DNA from: Hyphomicrobiales bacterium | GTDB lineage: Bacteria; Pseudomonadota; Alphaproteobacteria; Rhizobiales; Devosiaceae | DNA length: 64,000 nt | NCBI GenBank assembly: GCA_004144345.1 | Contig: SEEL01000011.1 | Span: 40,935-104,934 of the forward strand | Direction of reading: 5' to 3' | Part shown: positions 8,062-16,119 of the stretch, piece after piece | Layout: each line of letters begins with the position of its first letter | Position numbering within the stretch: position 1 is the first letter of the stretch | The notes under the pieces: generated by a model | What the model was told of the DNA's origin: nothing | What the model saw: only the letters and a program-made list of their open reading frames with translations | Databases searched by the model: none | Made by a program: the position numbers and the translations under genes

Positions 8062-9500
8062 CTCGCGATCGTGGCGCGGGCGCCCTTGGCGAAGAGCGCA
8101 GCGAGGTGCGCCGTGACCGCTGAGCGGAAGGTCGCGTTCGCGGGCAGATCGGTGCCGAAGATCTGGTCGACGGCGAGGAGGCCCGCGGCGAGGCGTTCGG
8201 CATCGCGGCCGGCCGCATCGGCGATGTCGCGCAGACGCGCTGCCAGCGGGTCCTTCACGTCGATGGCGGTGCCCGCTTCGTCGATGCCGGTGACGTAGCG
8301 CATCCACGCCGCGACGCCGAGGCTCGCCCGCGAGATCGAGCGGCCCGCCGCGAGATTGTCGCGGATGGTGCCGAGCAGGCGCTGCGGCAGCTTCTGGCTG
8401 CCATCCATCGCGATCTGCCAGGTACGGTGCTTGAGCGCCGGATTGGCGAAGCGGGCGAGCAACTGGTCGCGGTAGCGGCCGAGCTCCTCGCGCGCCATCG
8501 GCAGCGTCGGCATCGCTTCGTCCGTCATCAGCGCATGGACGAGCTTGTGGATCGCCGGGTCGGCGATGGCCTCGTTCACGAACTGATAGCCGCTGAGATA
8601 GCCGAGATAGGCGATGGTCGAGTGGCTGCCATTGAGCATGCGCAGCTTCATCAGCTCGAACGGCTCGACGTCGTCCACCAGCTGTGCGCCGGCCAGCTCG
8701 AAAGCCGGTCGGCCATTGGCGAAATGATCCTCGATCACCCATTGGGTGAAGGGCTCGGTCATGATCGGCCAGGCATCCTCGAGCTCGGTCGCGGCGCGCA
8801 CCGTCTCGCGGTCGGAATCGGTGGTGGCCGGCACGATGCGATCAACCATGGTCGAGGGGAACGCCACGTGCTCCTCGATATAGGCCGCGAGGTCGGCCGA
8901 ATGCAGCGCCGCAAGGCCGGTGACGATGCGCTTAGCCGTCTCGCCATTGGCGGGGAGGTTGTCGCAGCTCATCACGGTGAGGGGCGCGATGCCCGCGTCG
9001 CGCCGCAGCTCGATGGCGCGGACGATGAGGCCCGGGGCGCTGATCGGCGCGGCGGGGCTGGCGAGATCGTGCACGATGTCGGGATGGGCCTTGTCGAGCA
9101 GGCCGGTCGCCGGATCGTGGCAATAGCCCTTCTCGGTAACGGTCAGCGAGACGATGCGGATGCGCGGATCGGCGAGGGCGACGAGCAGCTCCTGCCGCTG
9201 CGTGTTCGCATCGAGGATGTCGAGGATCGAGCCGATGACGCGGGTCGTGGTGCCCTCAGCGTCGCGCACCGCGACGGTGTAGAGGCAATCCTGCGGGGCG
9301 AGCGCGTCGCGTGTGTCGGGCCGCCGCAGCGAGGCGCCGATGATGCCCCAGCTCGGGTCGCGCGCCAGCAGATCGTCGACATAGACGGCCATATGGGCGC
9401 GGTGGAAGGCGCCGATGCCCAGATGCACGATGCCAGGCGTCACCGTCTTGCGGTCATAGGGCAGGGCGGCGGTCAGCGTCGCGGAACTCAGTCGGGTCAT
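8058..9500 (-). CDS. Mannitol dehydrogenase-family oxidoreductase (polyol or hexuronate)
   Basis: NAD(P)-dependent long-chain polyol dehydrogenase of 480 residues, the family of mannitol 2-dehydrogenase, arabinitol dehydrogenase and fructuronate reductase (UxuB). The nucleotide-binding turn is H-L-G-I-G-A-F-H-R-A-H near the N-terminus. The catalytic signature K-x4-N-x2-H is read as M-K-L-R-M-L-N-G-S-H. The in-frame start at 9554 is rejected because the ATG at 9500 has GGAGG with a 6-7 base gap. No sugar transporter directly adjoins it, so substrate preference (mannitol, arabinitol or fructuronate) is open. It is upstream of and on the same strand as the siderophore operon, but separated by the iron-box palindrome. 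Confidence 0.9.
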   Translation of the reverse strand: MTRLSSATLTAALPYDRKTVTPGIVHLGIGAFHRAHMAVYVDDLLARDPSWGIIGASLRRPDTRDALAPQDCLYTVAVRDAEGTTTRVIGSILDILDANTQRQELLVALADPRIRIVSLTVTEKGYCHDPATGLLDKAHPDIVHDLASPAAPISAPGLIVRAIELRRDAGIAPLTVMSCDNLPANGETAKRIVTGLAALHSADLAAYIEEHVAFPSTMVDRIVPATTDSDRETVRAATELEDAWPIMTEPFTQWVIEDHFANGRPAFELAGAQLVDDVEPFELMKLRMLNGSHSTIAYLGYLSGYQFVNEAIADPAIHKLVHALMTDEAMPTLPMAREELGRYRDQLLARFANPALKHRTWQIAMDGSQKLPQRLLGTIRDNLAAGRSISRASLGVAAWMRYVTGIDEAGTAIDVKDPLAARLRDIADAAGRDAERLAAGLLAVDQIFGTDLPANATFRSAVTAHLAALFAKGARATIAS

Positions 9501-9577
9501 GGGTGTCCTCCGGGGCGCAGTGCTAGCGGATGCGCCGCCCCTCGCCAAGGCCACCGCGAGCAGTTAGGTGTCGTTGC

Positions 9578-9880
9578 ATGCGCAGAGATTATTCCAGCGA
9601 TGTGGAAGGCGGCCGCCCGGTGCGGGTCCGCTACGAGATTGGCGGCCGCCTCGATGTGCCGGCCTATCTCGCTTTCGTCGCCGAGCGGGCAAGCTGGCTC
9701 GATATCGCCGGCTGGGCCGCCGCCGAGGGTGACGGCGTGACGCTGGTCGCCTCGGGCCCCGAGGCGCTGGTGGGCGCACTCGAAATGGCGTGCACGCTCG
9801 GGCCGCTCGATGCGCTGGTCACCCATATTGCCGGCACGGACACGAATGAGCCGGTGGGCGCCGGGTTCGAGCTGCGCTAG
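9578..9880 (+). CDS. Acylphosphatase-like small protein lacking catalytic residues
   Basis: A 100-residue protein whose order of segments follows acylphosphatase: V-R-V-R-Y-E-I-G-G-R, then a helix A-Y-L-A-F-V-A-E-R-A, a G-W-A-A strand turn, T-L-V-A-S-G and a second helix ending G-P-L-D-A. In working acylphosphatases the loop after G-R carries V-Q-G-V-G-F-R with the phosphate-binding Arg, and the strand has W-V-R-N with the catalytic Asn. Here these read L-D-V-P-A-Y and W-A-A-A, so neither residue is present. It is probably non-enzymatic or has a changed function. ATG at 9578 chosen; it diverges from the polyol dehydrogenase, and its end overlaps the convergent GST gene by four bases. Confidence 0.6.
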   Translation: MRRDYSSDVEGGRPVRVRYEIGGRLDVPAYLAFVAERASWLDIAGWAAAEGDGVTLVASGPEALVGALEMACTLGPLDALVTHIAGTDTNEPVGAGFELR

Positions 9881-10479
9881 AAATAATCCGGGATGCCGGG
9901 CATGCCGATGAAGCGCGGCAGGGCGCGGATGCGGCGCTGCCAGAGGTTGAGCGCCGGATAATCCTCGAGGCCGATGCCGCAATCATGGTTCAGCGCCACT
10001 GCCGGGAAGATCGCGATATCGGCAATACTGGCGCGCTCGCCGACGATGAAGTTGTAGCCGTCGAAGCCGCGCATCGTCAGGTGGTCGTCGAGGCGGCGCA
10101 GCGCGGCACGACCCTTCGTCCGCAGCGCGTCGAGATCGCCGGGGCGGCCGAGCACGGTGACGCGGCGCGCGGCGTTGAGCGCGCTCAGCTCCAGCGCTGC
10201 AAAGGCCAGCCATTGCGAAATGTCCGCCGCGTGGTCCGGCGGCAGCCAATCGGGCGCGTGAGCGCGGGCGAGATAGGTGAGGATCAACCCTGCGTCGCGC
10301 AGTTCGGTCTCGCCGTCGAACAACACTGGCACCTCGGCATTGCCGGGATAGGCGTCCACCGCGAGGGCGGCGTAGGGCACATCGAGCAGCGCCAGCATCA
10401 GCCGCACGGCATAGGCTTCGGGCGACAGCACATAATCGTGGAGCTCAAGCAACGCGATCGGTCCTCGCCTCGGTGCCAT
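9877..10479 (-). CDS. Glutathione S-transferase-like protein (NdmE-like by context)
   Basis: About 200 residues with a GST fold. The N-terminal thioredoxin-like half has Y-V-L-S-P-E-A-Y-A-V-R-L and E-V-P-V-L-F-D-G (the cis-Pro turn), then E-L-R-D-A-G-L-I-L-T-Y-L. The C-terminal helical half ends F-I-V-G-E-R-A-S-I-A-D-I-A, the N-capping-box region of GSTs. It overlaps the upstream oxygenase gene (start 10479 lies before that gene's stop at 10445; a TTG at 10452 is an alternative start). In the known N7-methylxanthine demethylase NdmC/NdmD/NdmE, a GST homologue is a structural partner of a Rieske-less oxygenase. The same pairing here suggests a scaffold role (inference). An ordinary detoxifying GST is the alternative. 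Confidence 0.82.
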   Translation of the reverse strand: MAPRRGPIALLELHDYVLSPEAYAVRLMLALLDVPYAALAVDAYPGNAEVPVLFDGETELRDAGLILTYLARAHAPDWLPPDHAADISQWLAFAALELSALNAARRVTVLGRPGDLDALRTKGRAALRRLDDHLTMRGFDGYNFIVGERASIADIAIFPAVALNHDCGIGLEDYPALNLWQRRIRALPRFIGMPGIPDYF

Positions 10480-11281
10480 AGGTCAGGCCCTTTTCCTTGA
10501 GCCAGCGGCGGTAGAGCACGCTCGACAGGTCCGCGCGCGTCGGCGTCTCCCGGCCGGGCTGCAGCGGCAGCAGGCGCGGCCGCTGGTTCTCGAGCACGAT
10601 CTTGTCCTGGAGGAAAATCATCTGCTGGAAGCCGATCAGTTCGGCATCGGTCGAGGTGTCGTCGATCACCAGCATGTAGGGATGGGCAATCGACAGGTCG
10701 GGCTCCACCGGCTGGACGAACAGCGCGATCACGTCCCAGCGGTTGGGCGCGCTGGGCGGCGTCTTGTAGAGCATGACGTTGAAGGGCGAGACCACGCGAT
10801 ACATGTACTGGCTGATCTGCCCGCCCTCGGAAGAGGCCGCGGCCTTGGGCTGGAAGAACTCGCATTTGGTCGCCCACAGCTCGTCGACGTCGCGGCGCTG
10901 CTCGACTTCGTATTTGGCGACTTCCGGGTTTTCCTCGACGCCGAGAATATCGGTGTGCACATAGGGGAAATGCGCGAGGTCGAGGAAGTTCTCGACCAGC
11001 CTGAGGCCCGAGGCGCGCACCTGCACGGCGCCGCAATAGACCGACCGCCGGTCGGGCTCGCGCGATTCCGGCAGATCGAACAGGTCGCGCTCCGGCGTGC
11101 CGAGCGTTACCCACAAATGGCCGTAGTCGGTGCGCGTTCTTGCGCCGTGGATCGCAAAGCTATTGCCGTCACGAGTGATGGTGAGGTCGGTGCCGAGCAG
11201 GCGGCGATGCGACAGGCCCTCGGGGAAGTCATTGAGGGCGCCGATGGTGTACCATTGATCGCGGGCGGCGCTTTCCATCAC
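10445..11281 (-). CDS. Non-haem iron oxygenase subunit without a Rieske centre (NdmC-like)
   Basis: A 278-residue catalytic subunit of a Rieske-type oxygenase. The mononuclear iron motif is intact: E97-N98-x2-D101-x2-H104-x4-H109 (from V-E-N-F-L-D-L-A-H), and a candidate third ligand is D226 in F-L-Q-D-K-I-V-L-E-N-Q. The N-terminus begins like a Rieske domain (Q-W-Y-T-I-G-A-L, then R-R-L-L-G-T-D-L) but the C-x-H...C-x2-H cluster segment is absent. It must therefore take electrons from another polypeptide, most simply the Rieske protein encoded just before it (ATGA overlap 11278-11281). Likely reaction class: N- or O-demethylation or hydroxylation; the substrate is unknown. No reductase gene is in the window. 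Confidence 0.82.
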   Translation of the reverse strand: MMESAARDQWYTIGALNDFPEGLSHRRLLGTDLTITRDGNSFAIHGARTRTDYGHLWVTLGTPERDLFDLPESREPDRRSVYCGAVQVRASGLRLVENFLDLAHFPYVHTDILGVEENPEVAKYEVEQRRDVDELWATKCEFFQPKAAASSEGGQISQYMYRVVSPFNVMLYKTPPSAPNRWDVIALFVQPVEPDLSIAHPYMLVIDDTSTDAELIGFQQMIFLQDKIVLENQRPRLLPLQPGRETPTRADLSSVLYRRWLKEKGLTYGTEARTDRVA

Positions 11282-11895
11282 GCGGTCCCCTTCTTCTCGG
11301 CATCGGCGCGCAGCTTGTGCAGCGCGACCAGCACCTTCGATTCGACATTGCCGGGGTCGAGCGCCACCGCATGCAGCATGAGCTTGTCGTCGCTGACCAC
11401 ATGCCAGCCGATATTGACCGGCACGCCGTCGATATTGGTCTCGACGATCTGGTCTGGACCATCCGGCCGGCTGCCCAGCAGCTGGAACAGTGTTTCAGGC
11501 TGTGCGTCAATGGCGAGGCTGGCGATCGGCTTGCCGGCGAGGAATACGGGCGGCAGGCCCGGCTCGGCATCGAAATTCACCCAGACCATGCCGCCGGTCT
11601 CGGTCGAGGCATAGGCGTTGGCCTTGATGCTTGGGGGTACCGCGAGATCCGGGTGCGCGGGGATGCGCTGGCAGCTGGCGCCGGCACCATATTCCCAGCC
11701 GTGATAGAGGCAGTTGAGGCTGTCGCCGCGCACGAAGCCGAAGCTCAGCCGCATGCCGCGATGCGGGCAGCGATCCTCCCACACCTGCGCCGCGCCGCTC
11801 TCGCCGCGCCAGATGACGAGTTCGTTGCCCTCGATGATCACCGCGCGCGTCGCCTTGCGCGGCACATCGCGGCTCAGGGCTATCGGGATCCACAT
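11278..11895 (-). CDS. Rieske [2Fe-2S] protein, partner of the split oxygenase
   Basis: About 205 residues. The Rieske cluster ligands are complete: C-P-H-R-G (Cys43, His45) and C-L-Y-H-G-W (Cys62, His65), with 16 residues between His45 and Cys62. After residue ~110 follows a truncated piece of an oxygenase-like sheet (N-I-D-G-V-P-V-N-I-G-W-H-V-V-S-D) without any mononuclear iron motif, so this chain can carry electrons but should not oxygenate. The ATG at 11895 (M-W-I-P-I-A-L) is preferred; a TTG at 11910 is also in frame. It heads the Rieske-oxygenase-GST operon and diverges from the BMP importer operon. With the next gene it looks like a two-chain version of a single-chain vanillate demethylase-type oxygenase. 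Confidence 0.84.
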   Translation of the reverse strand: MWIPIALSRDVPRKATRAVIIEGNELVIWRGESGAAQVWEDRCPHRGMRLSFGFVRGDSLNCLYHGWEYGAGASCQRIPAHPDLAVPPSIKANAYASTETGGMVWVNFDAEPGLPPVFLAGKPIASLAIDAQPETLFQLLGSRPDGPDQIVETNIDGVPVNIGWHVVSDDKLMLHAVALDPGNVESKVLVALHKLRADAEKKGTA

Positions 11896-11914
11896 CCTAA
11901 CCGATCTCAACCAA

Positions 11915-11924
11915 TTGTATGCAA
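11915..11924. promoter_or_regulatory. GntR-type half-palindrome TTGTATGCAA
   Basis: TTGTATGCAA is close to the TTGTATACAA type of site bound by FCD-class GntR regulators. It lies 20 bases upstream of the Rieske gene start, in the divergent promoter region. A related ATGTATGCAT occurs at 23592-23601 upstream of the allophanate hydrolase gene. The GntR gene at 21193 is the natural candidate (inference). Confidence 0.35.
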
Positions 11925-11935
11925 CGACCAGTGTT

Positions 11936-11954
11936 ATGCCTAATTATTAGGCAT
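11936..11954. promoter_or_regulatory. Perfect 19-base palindrome, probable operator
   Basis: ATGCCTAATTATTAGGCAT has nine-base arms that are exact reverse complements around a central T. It lies between the divergent Rieske operon and the BMP importer operon. Its centre is about 118 bases upstream of the start point predicted from the sigma-54-type promoter at 12036, a distance suited to an activator of that sigma factor, and about 50 bases upstream of the Rieske gene start. It does not match the NtrC site. The binding protein is unknown. Confidence 0.6.
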
Positions 11955-12035
11955 CGCGGAATATTTAAGCATCGGTGGGGCGGGACTGGCAAGTCCAAAT
12001 CGCCGCAAGTGCCTGAGAATAAAGGCGTCCCGACA

Positions 12036-12052
12036 CTGGCACATGGATTGCA
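12036..12052 (+). promoter_or_regulatory. Sigma-54 (RpoN) -24/-12 promoter
   Basis: CTGGCACATGGATTGCA fits the RpoN consensus YTGGCACG-N4-TTGCW with one mismatch. GG (12038-12039) and GC (12050-12051) are separated by exactly ten bases. Transcription would begin near 12063, followed by an AGGGGA Shine-Dalgarno at about 12074 and the ATG at 12088. RpoN control fits genes for nitrogen scavenging. Confidence 0.72.
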
Positions 12053-12087
12053 TTGAGTCCCGTGGGTGCAAACCAGGGGAAACTTTC

Positions 12088-13197
12088 ATGTCGTTCGTCA
12101 ATCTATCGCGCCGCACGCTGCTCAAGGCAGGCGCCGCTTCGTTGGCCGCCAGCGCATTGCCCTTCGGCATCGCTCGCGCACAGACCGCCGTCGTGCTCGG
12201 TATTGTCTATGTCGGGCCCAAGGATGATTTCGGCTGGAACCAGGCGCATGCCGTCTCGGTGGAAACGCTGAAGGCGCTGCCGGGCATCACGGTGGTCGAG
12301 GAAGAAAACGTGCCCGAGACCGACGCCGTGGCCAAGTCCATGGAGTCGATGATCAACCTCGATGGGGCCAACCTCATCCTCGCGACCTCGTTCGGCTACT
12401 ACAATCCGTTCGTCGTCGACATCGCCAAGAAATATCCCGACGTCACGTTCCGCCACGCCGCGCCGCTGTGGAACAAGGACACTGATCCGGCCAATGCCGG
12501 CTCCTATTTCCCGTATCTCAACCAGGCGCATTATGTGGATGGCGTCGCCGCTGGGCTGAGCTCGCCGAGTGGCAAGATCGGCTTCGTCGCCGCCAAGCCG
12601 ATCCCGTCGGTGCTCTCCAACATCAATTCGGTGCTGCTCGGCGCGCGCTCGGTCAACCCGAATGCCGTGGTCCAGGTGATCTTCACCGGCGAGTGGAGCC
12701 TGCCGGTGCGCGAGGCGGAAGCGACCAACGCGCTGGTCGATGCGGGATGCGATGTCATCACCTGCCATGTGGACTCGCCCAAGGTGGTGATCCAGACCGC
12801 CGAAGGCCGTGGTGTGAAGACCGCCGGCCATAATGCCAGCCAGGCGCCGCTCGCGCCGAACGGCTTCATCACCGGCGCCGAATACAAATGGGAGACCATC
12901 TACAAGGCCTATGCCGACGCCATCGCGGCCGGCGAGACGCCGCCGAACTTCCTCGTCGGCGGCTACCACAACGACATGCTGCGCAACACGGCCTATGGCG
13001 CGGGCGCGACGCCGGAGGCGATTGCCGCCGCCGACGCGGCCATTGCCGAGCTCAAGGCGGGCACGCTCAAAATCTACAAGGGCACGCTCAAGGACAATGC
13101 CGGCAATGTCGTGGTCGACAAGGAATACGACAATTACGACCCCTACCTCGACGGCATGAACTGGCTGCTCGAAGGCGTGCAGGGGTCGATCACCTGA
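12088..13197 (+). CDS. BMP-family ABC transporter substrate-binding protein
   Basis: Periplasmic binding protein of 369 residues from the basic membrane protein/PnrA family, which in bacteria mostly serves nucleoside or purine-type importers. The N-terminus N-L-S-R-R-T-L-L-K-A-G, an Ala-rich segment and A-R-A-Q form a Tat signal peptide. The body starts V-L-G-I-V-Y-V-G-P-K-D-D-F-G-W-N, a family hallmark. ATG 12088 is preceded by AGGGGA. It is the first gene after the sigma-54-type promoter and is followed by a palindromic repeat and the two matching permeases. The ligand is probably a nitrogen-rich heterocycle or its derivative (inference). Confidence 0.92.
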   Translation: MSFVNLSRRTLLKAGAASLAASALPFGIARAQTAVVLGIVYVGPKDDFGWNQAHAVSVETLKALPGITVVEEENVPETDAVAKSMESMINLDGANLILATSFGYYNPFVVDIAKKYPDVTFRHAAPLWNKDTDPANAGSYFPYLNQAHYVDGVAAGLSSPSGKIGFVAAKPIPSVLSNINSVLLGARSVNPNAVVQVIFTGEWSLPVREAEATNALVDAGCDVITCHVDSPKVVIQTAEGRGVKTAGHNASQAPLAPNGFITGAEYKWETIYKAYADAIAAGETPPNFLVGGYHNDMLRNTAYGAGATPEAIAAADAAIAELKAGTLKIYKGTLKDNAGNVVVDKEYDNYDPYLDGMNWLLEGVQGSIT

Positions 13198-13275
13198 TCT
13201 GAAGAGCTTGCGGCGCGGGTGGCGGGTGCACGCCGCCTGCGCTGCAACCCATGCCGCGACGAGCAGTGTAAGCGG

Positions 13276-13399
13276 CACCACCCTCATCCGGCTCCGCCAC
13301 CTTCTCCCATCAAGGGAGAAGGCAATCGAGCCGAGAGTTTTGCAGTCGGGCCTTCTCCCTCGATGGGAGAAGGTGCCCGAAGGGCGGATGAGGGAGGGG
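13276..13399. repeat. Intercistronic inverted repeat, copy 1
   Basis: The left arm starts CACCACCCTCATCCGGCTCC and contains CCTTCTCCCATCAAGGGAGA; the right arm (CCTTCTCCCTCGATGGGAGA ... GGGCGGATGAGGG) is its near-complement. Each arm also holds an inner CTTCTCCC/GGGAGAAG hairpin. It sits between the binding protein and the first permease, where it may stabilise or terminate part of the transcript. A second copy is at 17657-17783. Confidence 0.85.
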
Positions 13400-13421
13400 C
13401 CACATATTCGGAGTAGGACGC

Positions 13422-14534
13422 ATGACTGCCGAGACCGCCGACGCCATTCTTCCGGCAAAACGAAGTTCCAGCGTTCGGGTCCTCAAGCTCGCTGAAACGG
13501 TGGCGATACCGGTAGGCGCGGTGGTCGTTTCGGCGCTGCTGTTCTCGGTCTTCCTCCTCATCATCGGCAAGGATCCGCTGCAGTTCTGGTCGCTGATGTG
13601 GACCGGCGGGTTCGGCTCCTCCTTCTCGATCCAGAATTCGCTGCAGCGCGCCGCGCCGCTGATCCTCACCGGCCTCGCCTTCGCCATTCCGGCGCGTATC
13701 GGGCTCACCATGATCGGTGGGGAAGGGGCGCTGGTGCTGGGCGGCTTTGCCGCTGCGGCCATCGCCATTCCGCTGGTCAGCAATGTCGTGCCGCCGATCG
13801 TGACCCTGCCGCTGATGGCGGCGGCCGGCATGCTCGCCGGTGGCCTGTGGATCGGGCTCGTGGGCTGGCTGCGCCACTATCGCGGCGTCAACGAGACGAT
13901 CTCGTCGCTGCTGCTCAGCTACATCGCCATCGCCATCATGAACTTCTTCGTCGAAGGCGCGCTGCGCGATCCGGCCTCGGCGAACAAGCCGTCGACCCTC
14001 CCCATCGGCGACACCTACCGCATCGGCAGCATCCCGGGCACGGACGTCCATTGGGGCTTTGCCGCGGGCATCGTCCTTGCCATCGCGCTCTGGGTGCTGA
14101 TGAGCCGCACGACCTTTGGCTTCGCCGCGCGGATGACCGGCGGCAATGCGCGCGCCGCGAAGGCTCAGGGCCTGCCGGTTGGCTGGCTGATGGTGATCTG
14201 CTGCATCATCGCCGGCGCCTGCGCGGGGCTCGCCGGCTTCTTCGAAGTGGCCGCTATCCACGGCCAGGCCAATGCCTCGCTGGTGGCGGGCTATGGCTTC
14301 ACCGGCATCCTCGTCGCCTTCCTCGCGCGGCAGAACCCGCTGGCCGTCGTGCCGGTGGCCATCCTCTTCGGCGCCATCGCCGCGGCGGGCGGCGTCATCC
14401 AGCGGCGCATGGGCTTGCCCGACGCCACCGTGCTGGTGCTGCAGGGCATGCTGTTCGTCGTGCTGCTGGTCAGCGAGACGTTCTATGGCCGCTTCAAATT
14501 CTTTCAGCCGGCGAGCAGCGGGGACCGCGTCTGA
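13422..14534 (+). CDS. ABC permease, purine/nucleoside type (BMP system, subunit 1)
   Basis: Polytopic permease of 370 residues of the branched-chain amino acid/ribose permease superfamily, as used in BMP-type nucleoside importers. It shows about nine hydrophobic stretches; G-L-A-F-A-I-P-A-R-I-G-L-T-M-I-G-G-E-G-A is the family's core motif. The tail C-I-I-A-G-A-C-A-G-L-A-G-F-F-E-V and the Y-G-F-T-G-I-L-V-A-F-L-A segment resemble NupB/YufP-like proteins. It overlaps the next permease by one base (14534), a tightly coupled pair. Confidence 0.93.
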   Translation: MTAETADAILPAKRSSSVRVLKLAETVAIPVGAVVVSALLFSVFLLIIGKDPLQFWSLMWTGGFGSSFSIQNSLQRAAPLILTGLAFAIPARIGLTMIGGEGALVLGGFAAAAIAIPLVSNVVPPIVTLPLMAAAGMLAGGLWIGLVGWLRHYRGVNETISSLLLSYIAIAIMNFFVEGALRDPASANKPSTLPIGDTYRIGSIPGTDVHWGFAAGIVLAIALWVLMSRTTFGFAARMTGGNARAAKAQGLPVGWLMVICCIIAGACAGLAGFFEVAAIHGQANASLVAGYGFTGILVAFLARQNPLAVVPVAILFGAIAAAGGVIQRRMGLPDATVLVLQGMLFVVLLVSETFYGRFKFFQPASSGDRV

Positions 14535-15448
14535 TGGATCAGCTCGTCACCGTCCTCATCGCCATGCTGGGCGGCGCCATCCGCGTCTCGACACCCTTCA
14601 TGTTCGTGGCGCTGGGCGAAACGCTCACCGAGAAATCGGGCCGCATCAATCTGGGGCTCGAAGGCAATCTCGTGCTCGGCGCGATGGTCGCCTACGCCAC
14701 CTCCTATCTCACCGGCAGCCCCTGGCTCGGCGTGCTCGCGGCCGGCAGTTCCGGCCTAGTGCTGGGGGCACTGCATGGCTACATCTGCAAGCTGCCCAAG
14801 GTGAACGACATCGCCATCGGCATCGCCTTCATGAGTTTTGGCACCGGGCTCGCCTTCTTCTTCGGCAAGCCGTTCATCCAGCCCAGCGCGCCGCAACTCG
14901 ACGCTATCCATCTGGGCGACTGGACCGGCAATCCGGCGCTGGCGCAGGCGCTGCAGGTCAATCCGCTGTTCTTCGTCGGCATCATCGTCGCCATCGCCAT
15001 GTGGTGGGCGCTCAAGAACACCAAATGGGGCCTGATCGTCCGCATGGCGGGTGACAGCGCGGCGTCGGCGAAGGCCATGGGCGTGTCGGTCGATCTCGTG
15101 CGCTTCCTCGCCACGGCGGCCGGCGGCTTCATGGCCGGTATCGGCGGCGCGTTTCTCTCACTCAGTTACCCGGGTATCTGGAGCCAGGGCCTGTCGAGCG
15201 GGCAGGGGCTGATGGCGGTGGCGCTGGTGATCTTCGCGCGCTGGGACCCGATCCGCGCCATCTTCGCGGCGCTGCTCTTTGGGGCCGCCGGCGCGATAGG
15301 TCCGTCGCTGCAATCGATCGGCATCACGCAGGGCTATTACTTCTTCAACGCCGCCCCCTACATCCTGACGCTGGTCATCCTGGTCCTGTCGGCGGGCAGC
15401 AAGGCGTCGGCGCGCGAAGCACCCGGGGAGCTGTCGATCACCAAATGA
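14534..15448 (+). CDS. ABC permease, purine/nucleoside type (BMP system, subunit 2)
   Basis: Polytopic permease of 304 residues. Core motif [15 protein letters not shown] (about residues 30-44) matches the YufQ/NupC-like partner subunits, followed by multiple membrane helices ending [10 protein letters not shown] 14534 uses the last base of the previous stop (TGATG). The stop overlaps the start of the hydrolase gene at 15445 (ATGA), so transport and hydrolysis genes form one transcript. Confidence 0.93.
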   Translation: MDQLVTVLIAMLGGAIRVSTPFMFVALGETLTEKSGRINLGLEGNLVLGAMVAYATSYLTGSPWLGVLAAGSSGLVLGALHGYICKLPKVNDIAIGIAFMSFGTGLAFFFGKPFIQPSAPQLDAIHLGDWTGNPALAQALQVNPLFFVGIIVAIAMWWALKNTKWGLIVRMAGDSAASAKAMGVSVDLVRFLATAAGGFMAGIGGAFLSLSYPGIWSQGLSSGQGLMAVALVIFARWDPIRAIFAALLFGAAGAIGPSLQSIGITQGYYFFNAAPYILTLVILVLSAGSKASAREAPGELSITK

Positions 15449-16119
15449 ACATCGCCTCCGAACCCTATGCCTGGCCGTTCGACGGCGATCTCGGTTCGCA
15501 CAACACGGCGCTGGTCGTCATCGACATGCAGACCGATTTCTGCGCGCCGGGCGGCTATGTCGACTCGATGGGCTACGACATCTCCCTGACGCGGGCGCCG
15601 ATCGGTCCGATCCAGCGGGTGCTCGCGGCCTTCCGTGCCAGGGGCTACCCGATCATCCACACGCGCGAGGGCCACAAGCCCGATCTCAGCGATCTGCCGG
15701 CCAACAAGCGCTGGCGCTCGCAGCAGATCGGCGCCGGCATCGGCGATCCGGGACCGTGCGGGCGCATCCTGGTGCGCGGCGAGCCGGGCTGGGAGATCAT
15801 CCCGGAACTGCAGCCGGAGGCAGGCGAGGCGATCATCGACAAGCCGGGCAAGGGCAGCTTCCTCGCCACCGATTTCGAGCTCGTGCTGCAGACCAAGCGC
15901 ATCCGCAACATCGTGCTCACCGGCGTCACCACCGATGTGTGCGTCCACACCACCATGCGCGACGCCAATGACCGTGGCTATGAGTGCCTGCTGCTTTCCG
16001 ACTGCACCGCCGCCACCAAAGTCGAGAACCATCTCGCGGCGCTCGACATGGTCAAGATGCAGGGCGGCGTATTCGGCGCCGTCGCGACATCGGCGCAATT
16101 GCTGGAGGCTCTGCCATGA
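15445..16119 (+). CDS. Isochorismatase-family cysteine hydrolase, biuret hydrolase-like
   Basis: Cytoplasmic amidohydrolase of 224 residues. The Asp-Lys-Cys triad of the family is visible: D27 in V-V-I-D-M-Q, K133 in I-D-K-P-G-K-G and C166 in T-T-D-V-C-V-H. The stretch [12 protein letters not shown] (72-83) and the [10 protein letters not shown] segment resemble biuret hydrolase (BiuH), which turns biuret into allophanate and ammonia. The neighbouring AtzE/AtzF-like genes support that. Ureidoacrylate hydrolase (RutB) activity is the main alternative. It lies between a permease and the ATPase gene of the importer, an unusual position that implies that the imported compound is closely linked to this reaction. 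Confidence 0.85.
   Translation: MNIASEPYAWPFDGDLGSHNTALVVIDMQTDFCAPGGYVDSMGYDISLTRAPIGPIQRVLAAFRARGYPIIHTREGHKPDLSDLPANKRWRSQQIGAGIGDPGPCGRILVRGEPGWEIIPELQPEAGEAIIDKPGKGSFLATDFELVLQTKRIRNIVLTGVTTDVCVHTTMRDANDRGYECLLLSDCTAATKVENHLAALDMVKMQGGVFGAVATSAQLLEALP

Noticed and set aside
10445..11910. The Rieske protein and the oxygenase as one gene broken by a frameshift
   Set aside because: The second protein has its own Rieske-like N-terminal strands (W-Y-T-I-G-A-L) without cluster ligands, and the first continues ~90 residues past its Rieske domain. The combined length (~480) exceeds a single-chain enzyme (~350). The ATGA overlap is a normal coupled junction.
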